64,000 nt of DNA from Pseudomonas lini (GCF_964063345.1 NZ_OZ061318.1:5518001-5582000); one strand, 5' to 3'. Positions 17,333-26,116 are shown, counted from the first letter of the stretch. Notes: generated by a model from the sequence alone, not told the origin. Numbers and translations are program-made.

Positions 17333-17590
17333 GCGGGCTTGCGCTTAGGAACCCACCTCGCTAACCTTCCTCCGTCGCTGCCAATTCAGCGAACGGGTGT
17401 GGTAGCCCGGATACTTCATAGACCCAGAACGCCTCAGGGCGTTTTTTATGCTGGCTGCTTTGTGGCGGCTGTGCATGGGAGGCTTCGGCCTGCCGGGTTT
17501 CTATGACCGGTCTACCACCCCGTGTACAGTCGCCTCCTTATTTGTGTGGTAGCAAATCCGGAGGGACTCAAATCCATAGAGAGTTCCAAC
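17333..17590 (+). promoter_or_regulatory. Structured 5' leader of DUF6124 gene 2
   Basis: Homologue of the leader at 5589-5835. It shows GGTAGCCCG (17401-17408), GCCGGGTTTCTA, the palindrome GACCGGTC followed by TACCA, and a hairpin at 17533-17564. The outer stem is CCTCC/GGAGG, the inner stem ATTTG/CAAAT and the loop TGTGGTAG. Loop bases GTGGTAG (17546-17552) are complementary to CTACCAC (17512-17518). Against copy 1, both the stems and the loop partner change together. The outer GGAGG also serves as a possible ribosome-binding sequence, although it lies 26 bases from the ATG. Confidence 0.7.
17428..17447 (+). terminator. Intrinsic terminator inside the DUF6124 leader
   Basis: AACGCC-TCAG-GGCGTT followed by TTTT, about 145 bases upstream of the start codon. 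It could end an upstream small RNA or act as an attenuator. Copy 1 has only a weaker CCC-T7-GGG at the matching place. Confidence 0.65.
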
Positions 17591-17974
17591 ATGATTGATG
17601 ACGATACAGATACCCCTGAAGAGCCTATCGTTTTAGAAGACGATCCGGTTTCCCCATACTCCTGCCTCAACTCAAAAAAACTCCACGACGCCGCGATCCG
17701 CGCGCTCGATTACTACCTGTCGCCACCCCCCTCAAAGCCGAAACTGGCCGACCGCCGTCCCAGCTCAATCTTCATCATCGCCCCCAACGTAGACAAAGAA
17801 ACCCTACTGGCCCACTGCTGCGAAACCCTCGCTTCAGCCAACGTAATAGCCAGCGAGTTGGCCTTCAGCCTCACCGGCCCGCAATGCAATATGGCGCTTG
17901 CCATCCAGCAGATGATTTCCCTGGCAGAGTTGTCGGTGAATCGGGTGTTGGATCAGGTTGATCCGCAGGAGTAG
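17591..17974 (+). CDS. DUF6124-type small protein (paralogue 2)
   Basis: 127 residues. Same block order as the protein at 5211: SKKLHDAAIRALDYYLSPPP, RPSSIFIIAPNVDKETLLAH, CCETLASANVIASELAF and the C-terminal helix LAIQQMISLAELSVNRVLDQ. The N-terminus is acidic (MIDDDTDTPEEPIVLEDD) where paralogue 1 has MFKVTPNPP. Start at 17591 is preferred by alignment; GTG 17522 falls inside the leader. It is followed by a strong terminator. Function unknown. Confidence 0.85.
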   Translation: MIDDDTDTPEEPIVLEDDPVSPYSCLNSKKLHDAAIRALDYYLSPPPSKPKLADRRPSSIFIIAPNVDKETLLAHCCETLASANVIASELAFSLTGPQCNMALAIQQMISLAELSVNRVLDQVDPQE

Positions 17975-18009
17975 GTGAGGGCGTTGTTTCAGCGTGATGT
18001 GTAGTAAGA

Positions 18010-18045
18010 AGCTCTGTCCCATTCAGGTGGGGCGGGGCTTTTTTT
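18010..18045 (+). terminator. Intrinsic terminator of DUF6124 gene 2
   Basis: Twelve-pair stem (AGCTCTGTCCCA / TGGGGCGGGGCT, with G-U pairs), loop TTCAGG, then seven T. Confidence 0.9.
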
Positions 18046-18055
18046 GTTGTTCAGA

Positions 18056-18107
18056 TCGGAAGATCAAAAGATCGCAGCCTTCGGCAGCTCCTACGGTCAG
18101 CCATTCG
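18056..18107. repeat. GATCAAAAGATC-type intergenic repeat
   Basis: GATCAAAAGATCGCAGCCTT followed by CGGCAGCTCCTAC. The same element recurs at 28707, 50980, 52568 and 60068, always between genes. Confidence 0.8.
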
Positions 18108-18125
18108 CAGCTCACCAAACCACAG

Positions 18126-19715
18126 TCACTCCGGCAACCCAGCCAGCCGCAACCCATCAGCAAACCGCGCAAAATCCTCAGGACGCTGAATCGGCAACCA
18201 GTCCTTCAGGTTGGAAACACGCAAAGACGGATCCAGCTCATGCAAACGCCGCATCGCTTGCTTCGCTTTGTCCATGCGTCCGCTGAGCGCATGACTGGCC
18301 GCGATCAAGGCAACCGATGCCAGGAGGCAGGGCAGGTTTCCCAGCGCCTTTTCCGCCCAGGCAGCAGCGGCATCGAAGCGCCCGGCGACGAAGTGCGCGA
18401 GCGCCATCCCGACCTGCATTCTGAACATTTCCGGATCCAGTGGGCTCAAGCGAACGGCATGGGTCAAATGCTCGATGGCGGCGTCTGTTTCGCCGCGCAG
18501 TGCGCGCAGGATACCGCCGAGGAACCAGGCGGGGGCGAGGTTGGGGTTGAGCAGGCGTGCCCTGTCGAGCAGGGCAATGCCGCCATCGACATCGCCGGCG
18601 AGATGGGCAAGTGCATGTCCGCCTCGCGTCAGCGCCACGGCATCATCTCGGCCGAGTTCCACCGCCAGACGCGCAAGTCGTGCGCCCTCGGCGATTTCTC
18701 GAGGCCTATCGCTCATCCAGCCATTCAATTTGCGCCAGAAGTGGCACCAGGCTGCCATGCCGTAGGCTGATGCGAACTCGGGATCGAGCTCGATGGCCTT
18801 GTAGAACAATGGCAGCGCTTGCTCGATGGCTTCGCGGGTGCCGTTGTGCAGTTTCGGCATTCCGCGCAGGTAATAGTCGTAAGCGTCCAGGCTTTCTGTC
18901 GGTTTGCGCTTGGCGCGCTCGATTTCCGCCCGTTCCAGCTGCGGCGCTATGGCGCCGACGACGCTTTCGGCGATTTGATCTTGCAGCTCGAAGATGTCGT
19001 GGAGCATGCCTTCGAAGCGCTCGGCCCAGATATGCGTCCCGGTCGTCGCGTCGATGAGCTGCCCGGTGATGCGTACCTTGTTCCCGGACTTGCGCACGCT
19101 ACCTTCCAGCACGTAGCGCACGCCGAGTGTCTGGCCGACGCCTTGGACGTCCACGTCCCGACCCTTGTAGGTGAAGCTTGAATTGTGGGCGATGACGAAC
19201 AGCCAGCGGATACGCGACAGGGCAGCGATGATGTCCTCCACCATGCCGTCGGCGAAATACTCCTGCTCCGGATCGCCGCTCAGGTTTTGGAAGGGCAAGA
19301 CAGTAATGGAGGGTTTGTCCGGCAGGACGAGCATGGGCGGAGGCGTTTGCTTCAGGTCCACGGGCGTGGGCTCTTCGATGTCAGGTTGTCGCGTTTCCCC
19401 GACCTCATTCACCTTGATCTCGCCGACGAAGCGGTAGCCCTTGCGGGGAACCGTGCGCACCAGGCGCTGTTCCTCGCCGGTATCGCCGATGGCCTTGCGC
19501 ACCGCATTGATGTGGCTGGTGATCGTCGATTCCGAGACGATCCGACCGCTCCACACGGCGTTGAGCAGGTCGTCCTTGCTCATGACGCGATCACTGTTGC
19601 TGACGAGCTGCAGCAATAGATCGAAGACCTGCGGCCCGACGGCCACGACTTGCCCGCGCAAGGTCAGTTCCCGGCGCTGCTGATCGAGCACGTAGTCTTC
19701 AAACACGAATGGCAA
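18126..19715 (-). CDS. CadC-like winged-helix regulator with TolB-like and TPR domains
   Basis: 529 residues. OmpR/PhoB-type winged helix at about 1-100 (FVFEDYVLDQQRRELTLRG, ESTITSHINAVRKAIGDTGE, VRTVPRKGYRFVGEI). A TolB-like N-terminal domain follows (SITVLPFQNLSGDPEQEYFA through GTHIWAERFEG), then TPR units to the end. No membrane helix, so it is probably a soluble one-component sensor-regulator. The start is TTG 19715, with AGGGG eight bases upstream; this gives M-PFVFEDYVLD, which fits related proteins. The longer open frame reaching 20708 is only antisense of the SDR gene. It is divergent from the SDR/cupin/efflux genes, its likely targets. Confidence 0.85.
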   Translation of the reverse strand: MPFVFEDYVLDQQRRELTLRGQVVAVGPQVFDLLLQLVSNSDRVMSKDDLLNAVWSGRIVSESTITSHINAVRKAIGDTGEEQRLVRTVPRKGYRFVGEIKVNEVGETRQPDIEEPTPVDLKQTPPPMLVLPDKPSITVLPFQNLSGDPEQEYFADGMVEDIIAALSRIRWLFVIAHNSSFTYKGRDVDVQGVGQTLGVRYVLEGSVRKSGNKVRITGQLIDATTGTHIWAERFEGMLHDIFELQDQIAESVVGAIAPQLERAEIERAKRKPTESLDAYDYYLRGMPKLHNGTREAIEQALPLFYKAIELDPEFASAYGMAAWCHFWRKLNGWMSDRPREIAEGARLARLAVELGRDDAVALTRGGHALAHLAGDVDGGIALLDRARLLNPNLAPAWFLGGILRALRGETDAAIEHLTHAVRLSPLDPEMFRMQVGMALAHFVAGRFDAAAAWAEKALGNLPCLLASVALIAASHALSGRMDKAKQAMRRLHELDPSLRVSNLKDWLPIQRPEDFARFADGLRLAGLPE

Positions 19716-19958
19716 GGTGAGAATCCCCTGGTCGAGCCCCCCGACTCCGTGTCTGAGCTGGCGATTAGTAAGTGGTATCGAATAATACGACAGCGTGTAA
19801 TCCGCTGCACCGTCTAGCGAGGGACGCCAGTCTTTGGACGAAAAACCAAGCTTCCTTGAAGGCAAACCCAAGGCCAGCACAAGGACTTCCCTGACACGCG
19901 CTGGCACTCTCGATCTACATCGACGGCAATGGTTGTCGTCGAGAAGCGGAGAGAAAAC

Positions 19959-20720
19959 ATGAAGATCGTCGTCATTGGAGGCACCGGCCTCATCGGATCG
20001 AAACTTGTGAATATCCTCCGCGAGCGCGGTCATGAAGCGCTCGCAGCCGCCCCCAGCACGGGCGTGAATAGCATCACCCGCGAGGGCCTGGCCCAAGCGA
20101 TGGACGGCGCCGATATCGTCGTCGACGTGGCGAACGCGCCTTCGTGGGAAGACCAGGCCGTTCTCGATTTCTTCGAAACGTCGAGCCGTAACCTGCTGGC
20201 TGCGGAGGCGGCCGCTGGGGTTCGCCATCACGTTGCCCTGTCGATCGTCGGCAGTGAACGACTTCCCGAAAACGGCTATTTCCGGGCCAAGGTCGCGCAG
20301 GAAAACCTTATCAAGGCGTCCGGTATTCCTTACACCATTTTGCGTGCCACGCAGTTCTTCGAGTTTGTCGGCGGCATTGCGCAGGCGGCCACCGTCGGCG
20401 AGGAGATTTGCCTGTCGCCGGCGCTGATCCAGCCGATGGCGTCCGACGACGTGGTGGCGGCGCTCGCCGAGGTCACGCTGGCAACGCCGGTCAATGGCAC
20501 GGCCGAAGTTGCCGGTCCCGAGGCCATGCCACTCGACGAACTGGTCAGGCGCTTCCTGCGGGCTACCCAGGACACGCGCAAGGTCGTGCCGGACGTGCAC
20601 GCGCGCTACTTCGGTTCGGTGCTCGACGATCAATCGCTGACACCTGGCAAGAACCCGCGCTTGGGCGCAATTCGCTTCGAGGACTGGCTCGGTCAGTCGA
20701 CGGCCCAAGCGGCGCGCTGA
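19959..20720 (+). CDS. NAD(P)-binding SDR, NmrA/atypical type
   Basis: 253 residues. Rossmann start MKIVVIGGTGLIGSKLVNIL with glycine motif GGTGLIG (7-13); no YxxxK catalytic pair in the classical place, so it belongs to the atypical NmrA/NAD(P)H-binding branch, whose members often sense redox state or reduce quinone-like compounds. Start at 19959 has GGAGAG five bases upstream; an upstream ATG at 19929 lacks one. First gene of a plus-strand set with a cupin and an efflux pair, divergent from the regulator at 18126. Confidence 0.85.
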   Translation: MKIVVIGGTGLIGSKLVNILRERGHEALAAAPSTGVNSITREGLAQAMDGADIVVDVANAPSWEDQAVLDFFETSSRNLLAAEAAAGVRHHVALSIVGSERLPENGYFRAKVAQENLIKASGIPYTILRATQFFEFVGGIAQAATVGEEICLSPALIQPMASDDVVAALAEVTLATPVNGTAEVAGPEAMPLDELVRRFLRATQDTRKVVPDVHARYFGSVLDDQSLTPGKNPRLGAIRFEDWLGQSTAQAAR

Positions 20721-20802
20721 GGCTATCCAAGACGCATCAGGAAAGCGTCGGCTCGGTAACGGGCCGAGCCATCACAACACACACGCATAAAGGAGCATTG
20801 CC

Positions 20803-21216
20803 ATGTTTACCCGATATCTTCTGGCCGCTGCCTTCGCAGTGCTGTCGATCAGCGCAGCGTCGGCCGCCGAGCCGCCCGCAGGCAAGGTGACGGTCGTATT
20901 CGACCGGCCCATTCCCAACATCCCTGGCAAGAGCATGAAGGGCGTGGTGGTCGAGTACGGGCCGGGCGCCGCGTCGCCATCCCACACCCATCCGAAAACG
21001 GCCTTCATTTATGCAACGGTGCTTGAGGGCTCGTTTCGCATCAAAGTCAAAGGCGAGCCGGAAAAGATCTACAACGTCGGCGAAAACTTCGTAGAGGAGC
21101 CGGGCTCCGTGCACGAAGTCAGCGCCAATGCCAGCGACACACAACCCGCACGCCTGTTGGCCGTGTTCGTCCTCGACACCGATGAAAAGACGCTCGTTAC
21201 ACCTATCAAAAAGTAA
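20803..21216 (+). CDS. Exported cupin protein
   Basis: 137 residues. Clear signal peptide (FTRYLLAAAFAVLSISAASA) and a single cupin barrel. Motif 1 includes PSHTHPKTAFIYATVLEG with His metal ligands and motif 2 reads EEPGSVHEVSANAS. Small periplasmic cupins of this type bind a metal and may sense or isomerise small molecules; activity here is unknown. Ribosome-binding site AAGGAG at 20791. It lies 80 bp after the SDR gene and 100 bp before the HlyD gene, all on one strand. Confidence 0.85.
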   Translation: MFTRYLLAAAFAVLSISAASAAEPPAGKVTVVFDRPIPNIPGKSMKGVVVEYGPGAASPSHTHPKTAFIYATVLEGSFRIKVKGEPEKIYNVGENFVEEPGSVHEVSANASDTQPARLLAVFVLDTDEKTLVTPIKK

Positions 21217-21313
21217 GCCGATCACGCGCTCATGAATGCTCGACAGCCCGGCGGCAGGCCACTGCCGTCCTGCGGTTGTTGCAGGTTCTTGGCATTGAAC
21301 AGGAAACAAGAAC

Positions 21314-22405
21314 ATGAACTCGCTTCAGGACAAGGTCGCCACCGGCGCAAGCGCCGAGATCCCTGTCGTGGTGGCGCGGCAAAGCAAGAAAAAGACGATT
21401 GGCATCCTGCTGTGCATCGGCGCCGTGGTGGTCTTGGCTGGCGGATGGGCCATGGCGTTTTCGAGCGGTGCGACCTCCACCGATAACGCTTATGTGCGCG
21501 GCGACCTCACCTCGCTCGCCGCCAAGGTTGCCGGCTATGTCACGGCGGTAGAGGTCGAGGACAACCAGGCCGTCCGGGCGGGTGACGTGCTGTTCCGGAT
21601 TGACGATCGGGACTATCGCGCACGGCTTGCGCAGGCAGTGGCCAATGTCAGCGCTGCCGAGGCTCGCCTGACCCATGTCGATGCCGAAACCCAGCTTCAG
21701 CGTGCCCTGATTCGACAGGCCGAAGCCCAGCGACGCTCGGCCTCCGCCGAGATGAATCTGGCGACCAAGACCCATGATCGCAGCCAAAAACTGATCGTCA
21801 GCAACGCGATCAGCCAGGCCCTTGTCGACGAAACCGGCACCGCACGATCCAGAGCCGAGGCGACGGTCTCGGCCGCTTCGGCAACGGTCGAGGCTCAACA
21901 GCAACGCATCGCCGTCCTTGTGGCCCAGCGAGAAGCTGCCGTTGCTGCCGTGGCGCAGGCACAGGCCGCGCGCGATCTGGCCCAGATCGATCTCGACAGC
22001 ACCGTGGTACACGCGCTTGTTGATGGTGTTATCGGTAACCGTCAGGTCCGCGTCGGCCGGTTCGTTACGCCGGGTGTTTCGTTGCTCGATATCGTGCCGG
22101 TCAATGATGTGTGGGTCGTGGCGAATTTCAAGGAAACCCAGCTCGAACATATCCGCCCCGGTCAGCGCGTGCGCATCACAGTCGACGGTTATCCAGACAG
22201 TACACTTGAAGGCGTGGTCGACAGTTTTGCACCGGGGAGTGGGTCGGCGTTCAGCTTGCTGCCCACAGACAACGCAACAGGAAACTTTGTGCGTGTCGTG
22301 CAGCGGGTTCCGGTAAAGATCCGGCTTGCCCACAACCCGTTGCCGGGCCGCATCGTCCCTGGCCTGTCCGCGCGTGTCGAGGTTGCGCAAGGGGAGGGCT
22401 CATGA
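21314..22405 (+). CDS. HlyD/EmrA-family membrane fusion protein
   Basis: 363 residues. One N-terminal membrane anchor (TIGILLCIGAVVVLAGGWAM), a lipoyl/biotinyl-like half (NAYVRGDLTSLAAKVAGYVT, then VEDNQAVRAGDVLFRIDDRD), a long alpha-helical hairpin (about 110-215) and a beta-barrel region. This is the periplasmic adaptor of a tripartite efflux pump. Its stop overlaps the start of the MFS gene by four bases (ATGA), so the two are translationally coupled. No outer-membrane channel gene is present, so TolC/OprM-type protein is probably borrowed. Confidence 0.92.
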   Translation: MNSLQDKVATGASAEIPVVVARQSKKKTIGILLCIGAVVVLAGGWAMAFSSGATSTDNAYVRGDLTSLAAKVAGYVTAVEVEDNQAVRAGDVLFRIDDRDYRARLAQAVANVSAAEARLTHVDAETQLQRALIRQAEAQRRSASAEMNLATKTHDRSQKLIVSNAISQALVDETGTARSRAEATVSAASATVEAQQQRIAVLVAQREAAVAAVAQAQAARDLAQIDLDSTVVHALVDGVIGNRQVRVGRFVTPGVSLLDIVPVNDVWVVANFKETQLEHIRPGQRVRITVDGYPDSTLEGVVDSFAPGSGSAFSLLPTDNATGNFVRVVQRVPVKIRLAHNPLPGRIVPGLSARVEVAQGEGS

Positions 22406-23997
22406 ACACGGTTGCCGGCGCCACGCGGAGCAACGCCAGCGCTACGAACGGTGTCCTGCTCATGGCGGGCATCGTGCTTGCCACGCTGACGGAAGCGATC
22501 GCCAGCACCGTTCTGTCGCTCGGACGCAGCGACATCATCGGCGACACCTATGCAACGCCAGATGAATTTGCCTGGCTGGATGTCGGCTACATCGCGCTCA
22601 AGCTGATCGGGTTCATGACCGCGCCTTGGCTGCTGAAGCGTTTTAATCCGCGTCATGTGATCATCAGCTCAACCCTGGTCATGGGCCTGGCGTGCGGCAT
22701 TGCCGCCATCACCGCTCGGCTGGATCTGCTGGTTGCACTTCGGGTTATTCAGGGCTTCGCTGGCGGCACCTTGCTGGTCGGGGGCCAGGCGATCATCTTT
22801 CGCGCTTATCCACGGTTCCATCAACCCATCCTTCAAGCCCTGTTTGCCATGGGCTCCGTTGTCGCGCCCGCGACGCTCGCCCCGGCGCTTCAAGGGTGGT
22901 TGATCGATAGCCAATCCTGGACATGGATCTTCTTCAGCGTTGTCCCGATTGCCTTGGCGGCTGCCGGATTTGTGCTGATCGCAGACGGCCCAATGCCCGC
23001 CAAAGTCCGGCACCGTCCGTTTGACTGGATCGGCTTCTCGCTGATCTCTACCACCCTGTTCTGTTTCACCTACGTTCTCAGCCAAGGCAGCCGATGGGAC
23101 TGGTTCGAGGAGCCTCGCATCCTGTGGCTAACGGTGATCGGCGCAGCGGCTTTGCTGGCATTTTTCGGTCAACAAGTGTTGGCCAAAGGGCAGGGGTTGC
23201 TCGACTTCACCCTGTTCAAATCGAGCGATTTTTCCTTCGCCTTTATCGTCAGTTTTGTCGCCGGCGCCGCCTTGTTCGGCAGCGCGTTCCTGATTCCGGC
23301 GTTCGCCCTGTCGGTCCTCGGTTTCACGCCTACCGATGCCGGTCAGCTGCTGTTGCCCAGCGGCGCGTTTTTTGTCGGCGCGCTTCTCATATCTGCTTGG
23401 CTCATGCAGGCCCGCCGCGTTGCGCCGTTCGCCACCGTGCCCTTTGGCATCCTGATGATCATGGTTGCGATGTGGATGCTGTCCGGTTCGACCAGCGAAA
23501 GCAGCGCGGACGACATGATGGCGGCTATCCTGTTGCGCGGGTTGGGGCTTGGCTTCCTGTTTCTATCGATCACGCTGATCGCTTTCACCCACCTCAACAG
23601 CCGTAACCTCGCGTGCGGAATAGGCCTCTTCAATACGGGTCGCCAACTAGGTGGACTTATTGGCGTCGCAGGGCTCCAGACACTGATCGACCATAACGTT
23701 GTCACCAATACCGTGGTTCTCGGTGCCAACGTCACCCCTGGCGGGGCCGCGATCATCGAACGGATGACGACCACGACAGCCATGCTGAGTGCGAAAGGAA
23801 TGGATGCAGCGGCCGCTGGTCGGGCAGCGACGAGCCTTCTGGGCCGGTTAGTGACAAATCAATCCACTGTGATTGCCTTCGACACAGCGTTCGTCGCAGT
23901 GGCCCTGCTTTTTGTAATCGCCGCCCCCATGCTGGTCGGCATCAAGATCGGATTCGCGCGATACGAGAAAGTGCGCGCTTCGCGAGCAGTAGCGTGA
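22402..23997 (+). CDS. DHA2-family MFS efflux pump (EmrB-like)
   Basis: 531 residues with about 14 hydrophobic helices. Hallmarks: an early acidic residue in helix 1 (LLMAGIVLATLTEAIASTVL) and the motif C region (FAMGSVVAPATLAPALQGWL). It forms the inner-membrane engine of the HlyD/EmrB efflux pair and probably exports a toxic hydrophobic compound with proton antiport. It is coupled to the HlyD gene by a 4-bp overlap and is probably under control of the regulator at 18126. Confidence 0.92.
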   Translation: MNTVAGATRSNASATNGVLLMAGIVLATLTEAIASTVLSLGRSDIIGDTYATPDEFAWLDVGYIALKLIGFMTAPWLLKRFNPRHVIISSTLVMGLACGIAAITARLDLLVALRVIQGFAGGTLLVGGQAIIFRAYPRFHQPILQALFAMGSVVAPATLAPALQGWLIDSQSWTWIFFSVVPIALAAAGFVLIADGPMPAKVRHRPFDWIGFSLISTTLFCFTYVLSQGSRWDWFEEPRILWLTVIGAAALLAFFGQQVLAKGQGLLDFTLFKSSDFSFAFIVSFVAGAALFGSAFLIPAFALSVLGFTPTDAGQLLLPSGAFFVGALLISAWLMQARRVAPFATVPFGILMIMVAMWMLSGSTSESSADDMMAAILLRGLGLGFLFLSITLIAFTHLNSRNLACGIGLFNTGRQLGGLIGVAGLQTLIDHNVVTNTVVLGANVTPGGAAIIERMTTTTAMLSAKGMDAAAAGRAATSLLGRLVTNQSTVIAFDTAFVAVALLFVIAAPMLVGIKIGFARYEKVRASRAVA

Positions 23998-24162
23998 GAC
24001 AGCCCCGGCCCGAGTCTTCGACAGCTCCTACGGTCACCAGCTACCGTAGGGAATTCCGTACTTTTCAATGCAGCGCTTGGATGCTTCAGACTGCGGTCGG
24101 CTATTGCTCATGAATGACATTGATCGCCCTGCCAACTGTTTGGCAACCGATAGCAATCGGCC
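23998..24162. repeat. Worn intergenic repeats, left flank of the MITE
   Basis: It contains GAGTCTTCGACAGCTCCTAC (24014-24033), a worn GATC-type repeat arm, and ACCGATAGCAATCGGCC (24146-24162), the left arm of the GGCCGAT palindrome that is interrupted by the element at 24163. Confidence 0.6.
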
Positions 24163-24322
24163 GAGGCTGTGTAAAAACGTTCTCGACCAGTAACAGCGAG
24201 CTGAATCGGGTCAAATAACGCGTTCCCACGCAAATTTCAGGTCTTCTTACTGACTGCAACACCGGCAGATTTCACGTAGCAACGCAGACTTCAAAACGAT
24301 ACCTGCGTTTTTACACAACCTG
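24163..24322. mobile_element. 160-bp MITE-like element
   Basis: Flanked by inverted repeats GAGGCTGTGTAAAAACG and CGTTTTTACACAACCTG (15 of 17 match when reverse-complemented), with GGCC on both sides (24159-24162 and 24323-24326) as a candidate target duplication. No open frame inside. Removing it and one GGCC rejoins AATCGGCC to AAGAGCGGTCGTTGG, which restores the arm of the dispersed palindrome. Confidence 0.75.
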
Positions 24323-24349
24323 GGCCAAGAGCGGTCGTTGGTGACGGGG

Positions 24350-25159
24350 CTATGAGCTCGGCTGTCGGTGCCGGGCATAGAGTATTGAACCACCCACTCC
24401 CGACGTTCCTCTAGTTTGCAGTTCAAACGTATCCGGATACCCCTTGATCAACTCACTGAGCTTTTTATAACCATGGGTGCGAGGGTCGAACTCAGGTCTC
24501 AATTTGCTGATGTTGGTGCCTAGCGCACCCAAGTGAGCCCAGCCGTCCTCGTCGGCAATGTCATCCAAGATCTTTGCGATGAAACTTACTGGTGCCTTGG
24601 GTAGCTTTTTTACTTCGGGCGTACTGGCGACTTTGACGGCCTCGATTTCGGCGGGTGGCTCAGGTTCGGGTCGACCATGTCCATTGCTTGCAGCAACAAG
24701 CACTTCACCGCGCAGCAATTCGGTATAGATGAACTTGTCGCAGGCCGACACGAACGGTCTCGGGGTTTTTTCTTCACCAAACCCGTAGACCGTCAAACCT
24801 TCTTCTCGTAACCGCGAAGCGAGGCGGGTGAAGTCACTGTCGCTCGAAACCAGGCAGAAACCGTCGAAGCGTCGGGTGTACAGCAGGTCCATTGCGTCGA
24901 TGATCAAGGCACTGTCTGTTGCGTTCTTACCTTTGGTGTACGCGAACTGTTGGATAGGCTGAATCGAATGGTCGAGTAGCACCTTTTTCCATCCACCCAA
25001 CTGAGGGCCAGTCCAGTCGCCATAGATCCGCTTGACGTTGGCGACACCGTACTTGGCGATTTCTTCGAATAAACCTTCAACAATTGCTGCGGGGGCATTG
25101 TCGGCGTCGATTAACACTGCCAAGTGTTTTTGCGTGGGGGTGGGTGCGTGGATGGCCAT
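24350..25159 (-). CDS. NYN-domain nuclease-like protein with C-terminal LOTUS domain
   Basis: 269 residues. Residues 12-150 form a NYN/PIN-like RNase fold with acidic residues in LIDADNAP (D18, D20), then KGKNATDSALIIDAMDLLYT and LVSSDSDFTRLASRLREEGL. Residues about 185-265 look like an OST-HTH/LOTUS RNA-binding domain (SFIAKILDDIADEDGWAHLG, then TNISKLRPEFDPRTHGYKKL). Predicted metal-dependent RNase or RNA-binding protein. Start at 25159 is supported by AAGGA; the in-frame ATG at 25189 is not. Confidence 0.88.
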   Translation of the reverse strand: MAIHAPTPTQKHLAVLIDADNAPAAIVEGLFEEIAKYGVANVKRIYGDWTGPQLGGWKKVLLDHSIQPIQQFAYTKGKNATDSALIIDAMDLLYTRRFDGFCLVSSDSDFTRLASRLREEGLTVYGFGEEKTPRPFVSACDKFIYTELLRGEVLVAASNGHGRPEPEPPAEIEAVKVASTPEVKKLPKAPVSFIAKILDDIADEDGWAHLGALGTNISKLRPEFDPRTHGYKKLSELIKGYPDTFELQTRGTSGVGGSILYARHRQPSS

Positions 25160-25512
25160 GGGTCGTCCTTGAGTTGAGGACTTCAACATACCGTTAAATC
25201 ACGGATGAACAAAGGGATCACCGCTTCGCGCTAGAGAGCGTGTTTTGCCAACGGCTACGGGTTTGCGGTGATGTGCTAAGCGGAACGATTAGCCAATGAC
25301 TTTTAATCGACCGATAGCAGCCGCTGGACAGACTAGTGGCGAATAGTTAGCGTCGACCTTCTGCACTGAATCTTCTACCGCAGCTGAGCTTGGCGTCATC
25401 CATGTCTCGTTTCTCCCTGGGCTATGTCGCGTTTGCTGCAATTCCTCCAGGCTAGACAAGGGCTTGCAGGACGACAAGGTACGTTATGCGACATCACTGT
25501 CGCCAAATAGTA
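25160..25512. other. Intergenic stretch before the cassette-like gene
   Basis: About 350 bp without a supported gene. It contains AATCGACCGATAGCAGCCG (25306-25324), an arm of the dispersed palindrome. The last bases (TTATGCGACATCACTGTCGC) lead into the GTTAGGC core at 25513, but I see no integrase gene or clear attI. Confidence 0.5.
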
Positions 25513-25519
25513 GTTAGGC
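25513..25519 (+). other. Integron-type core site GTTAGGC (5' cassette boundary)
   Basis: It matches the GTTRRRY recombination core 28 bp before the start codon of the DUF1905 gene, the normal position of a gene-cassette boundary. Confidence 0.55.
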
Positions 25520-25540
25520 GTATTCGTTGGAGGAGTTGCA

Positions 25541-26095
25541 ATGACAACAATCGATGTGAAATCCCGATTCGAAGCAAAACTTCTTCGTCCGGCAAAGCCT
25601 GGTAATGATACGTCGTGGGCGTTCGTAGTACTGCCAAGAGACGCGAGTGAACAGCTTCCGAGGCGAGGAAGGACGACAGTTGAAGGCACAATCAATGGGC
25701 ACCATTTCCAGGCAACCCTTGAGCCGGATGGTCAGCTGAGCCATTGGCTGCAGGTAAGTAGAGAGTTACACGAAGCTGCAGGCGCGGCCGTCGGGGATAT
25801 CGTTACACTAGAGCTAACCCCTGTGAAGAAGGAACCCGAGCCTGACATCCCGCCAGATTTTCAGGAGGCACTGGCGGCCACTCCTGAGGCTCGTAAAGTT
25901 TGGAACAATACGACGACCATCGCACGAGTAGACTGGATACACTGGATTACTTCAGCCAAGCAACTTAAGACGCGCGCAAAACGAATTGGTGATGCCTGCG
26001 ATATGCTTGCATCCGGCAAGAAGCAGGTTTGCTGTTTCGACCAGTCTGGCTACTACAGTAAGGCCTTCCGTGCGCCCGAGGCAGAAAATTTTTAA
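25541..26095 (+). CDS. DUF1905/YdeI (OmpD-associated)-type protein
   Basis: 184 residues. Residues 1-95 form the DUF1905 beta-barrel-like domain (RFEAKLLRPAKPGNDTSWAF, VEGTINGHHFQATLEPDGQL, HEAAGAAVGDIVTLELTPV). The C-terminal part is the short YdeI/OmpD-associated helical segment (IPPDFQEALAATPEARKVWN, then IARVDWIHWITSAKQLKTRA). Molecular function unknown. Strong Shine-Dalgarno GGAGGAG. It is bracketed by GTTAGGC upstream and an attC-like palindrome downstream, suggesting a mobile integron cassette; genes of this family are plausible cassette cargo. Confidence 0.85.
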   Translation: MTTIDVKSRFEAKLLRPAKPGNDTSWAFVVLPRDASEQLPRRGRTTVEGTINGHHFQATLEPDGQLSHWLQVSRELHEAAGAAVGDIVTLELTPVKKEPEPDIPPDFQEALAATPEARKVWNNTTTIARVDWIHWITSAKQLKTRAKRIGDACDMLASGKKQVCCFDQSGYYSKAFRAPEAENF

Positions 26096-26116
26096 ATGGA
26101 ACATTCCGTTGAATAC

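Noticed and set aside
19716..20708. N-terminal extension of the regulator's open frame up to 20708
   Set aside because: It is antisense to the SDR gene; a TTG at 19715 with AGGGG upstream gives the expected domain start.
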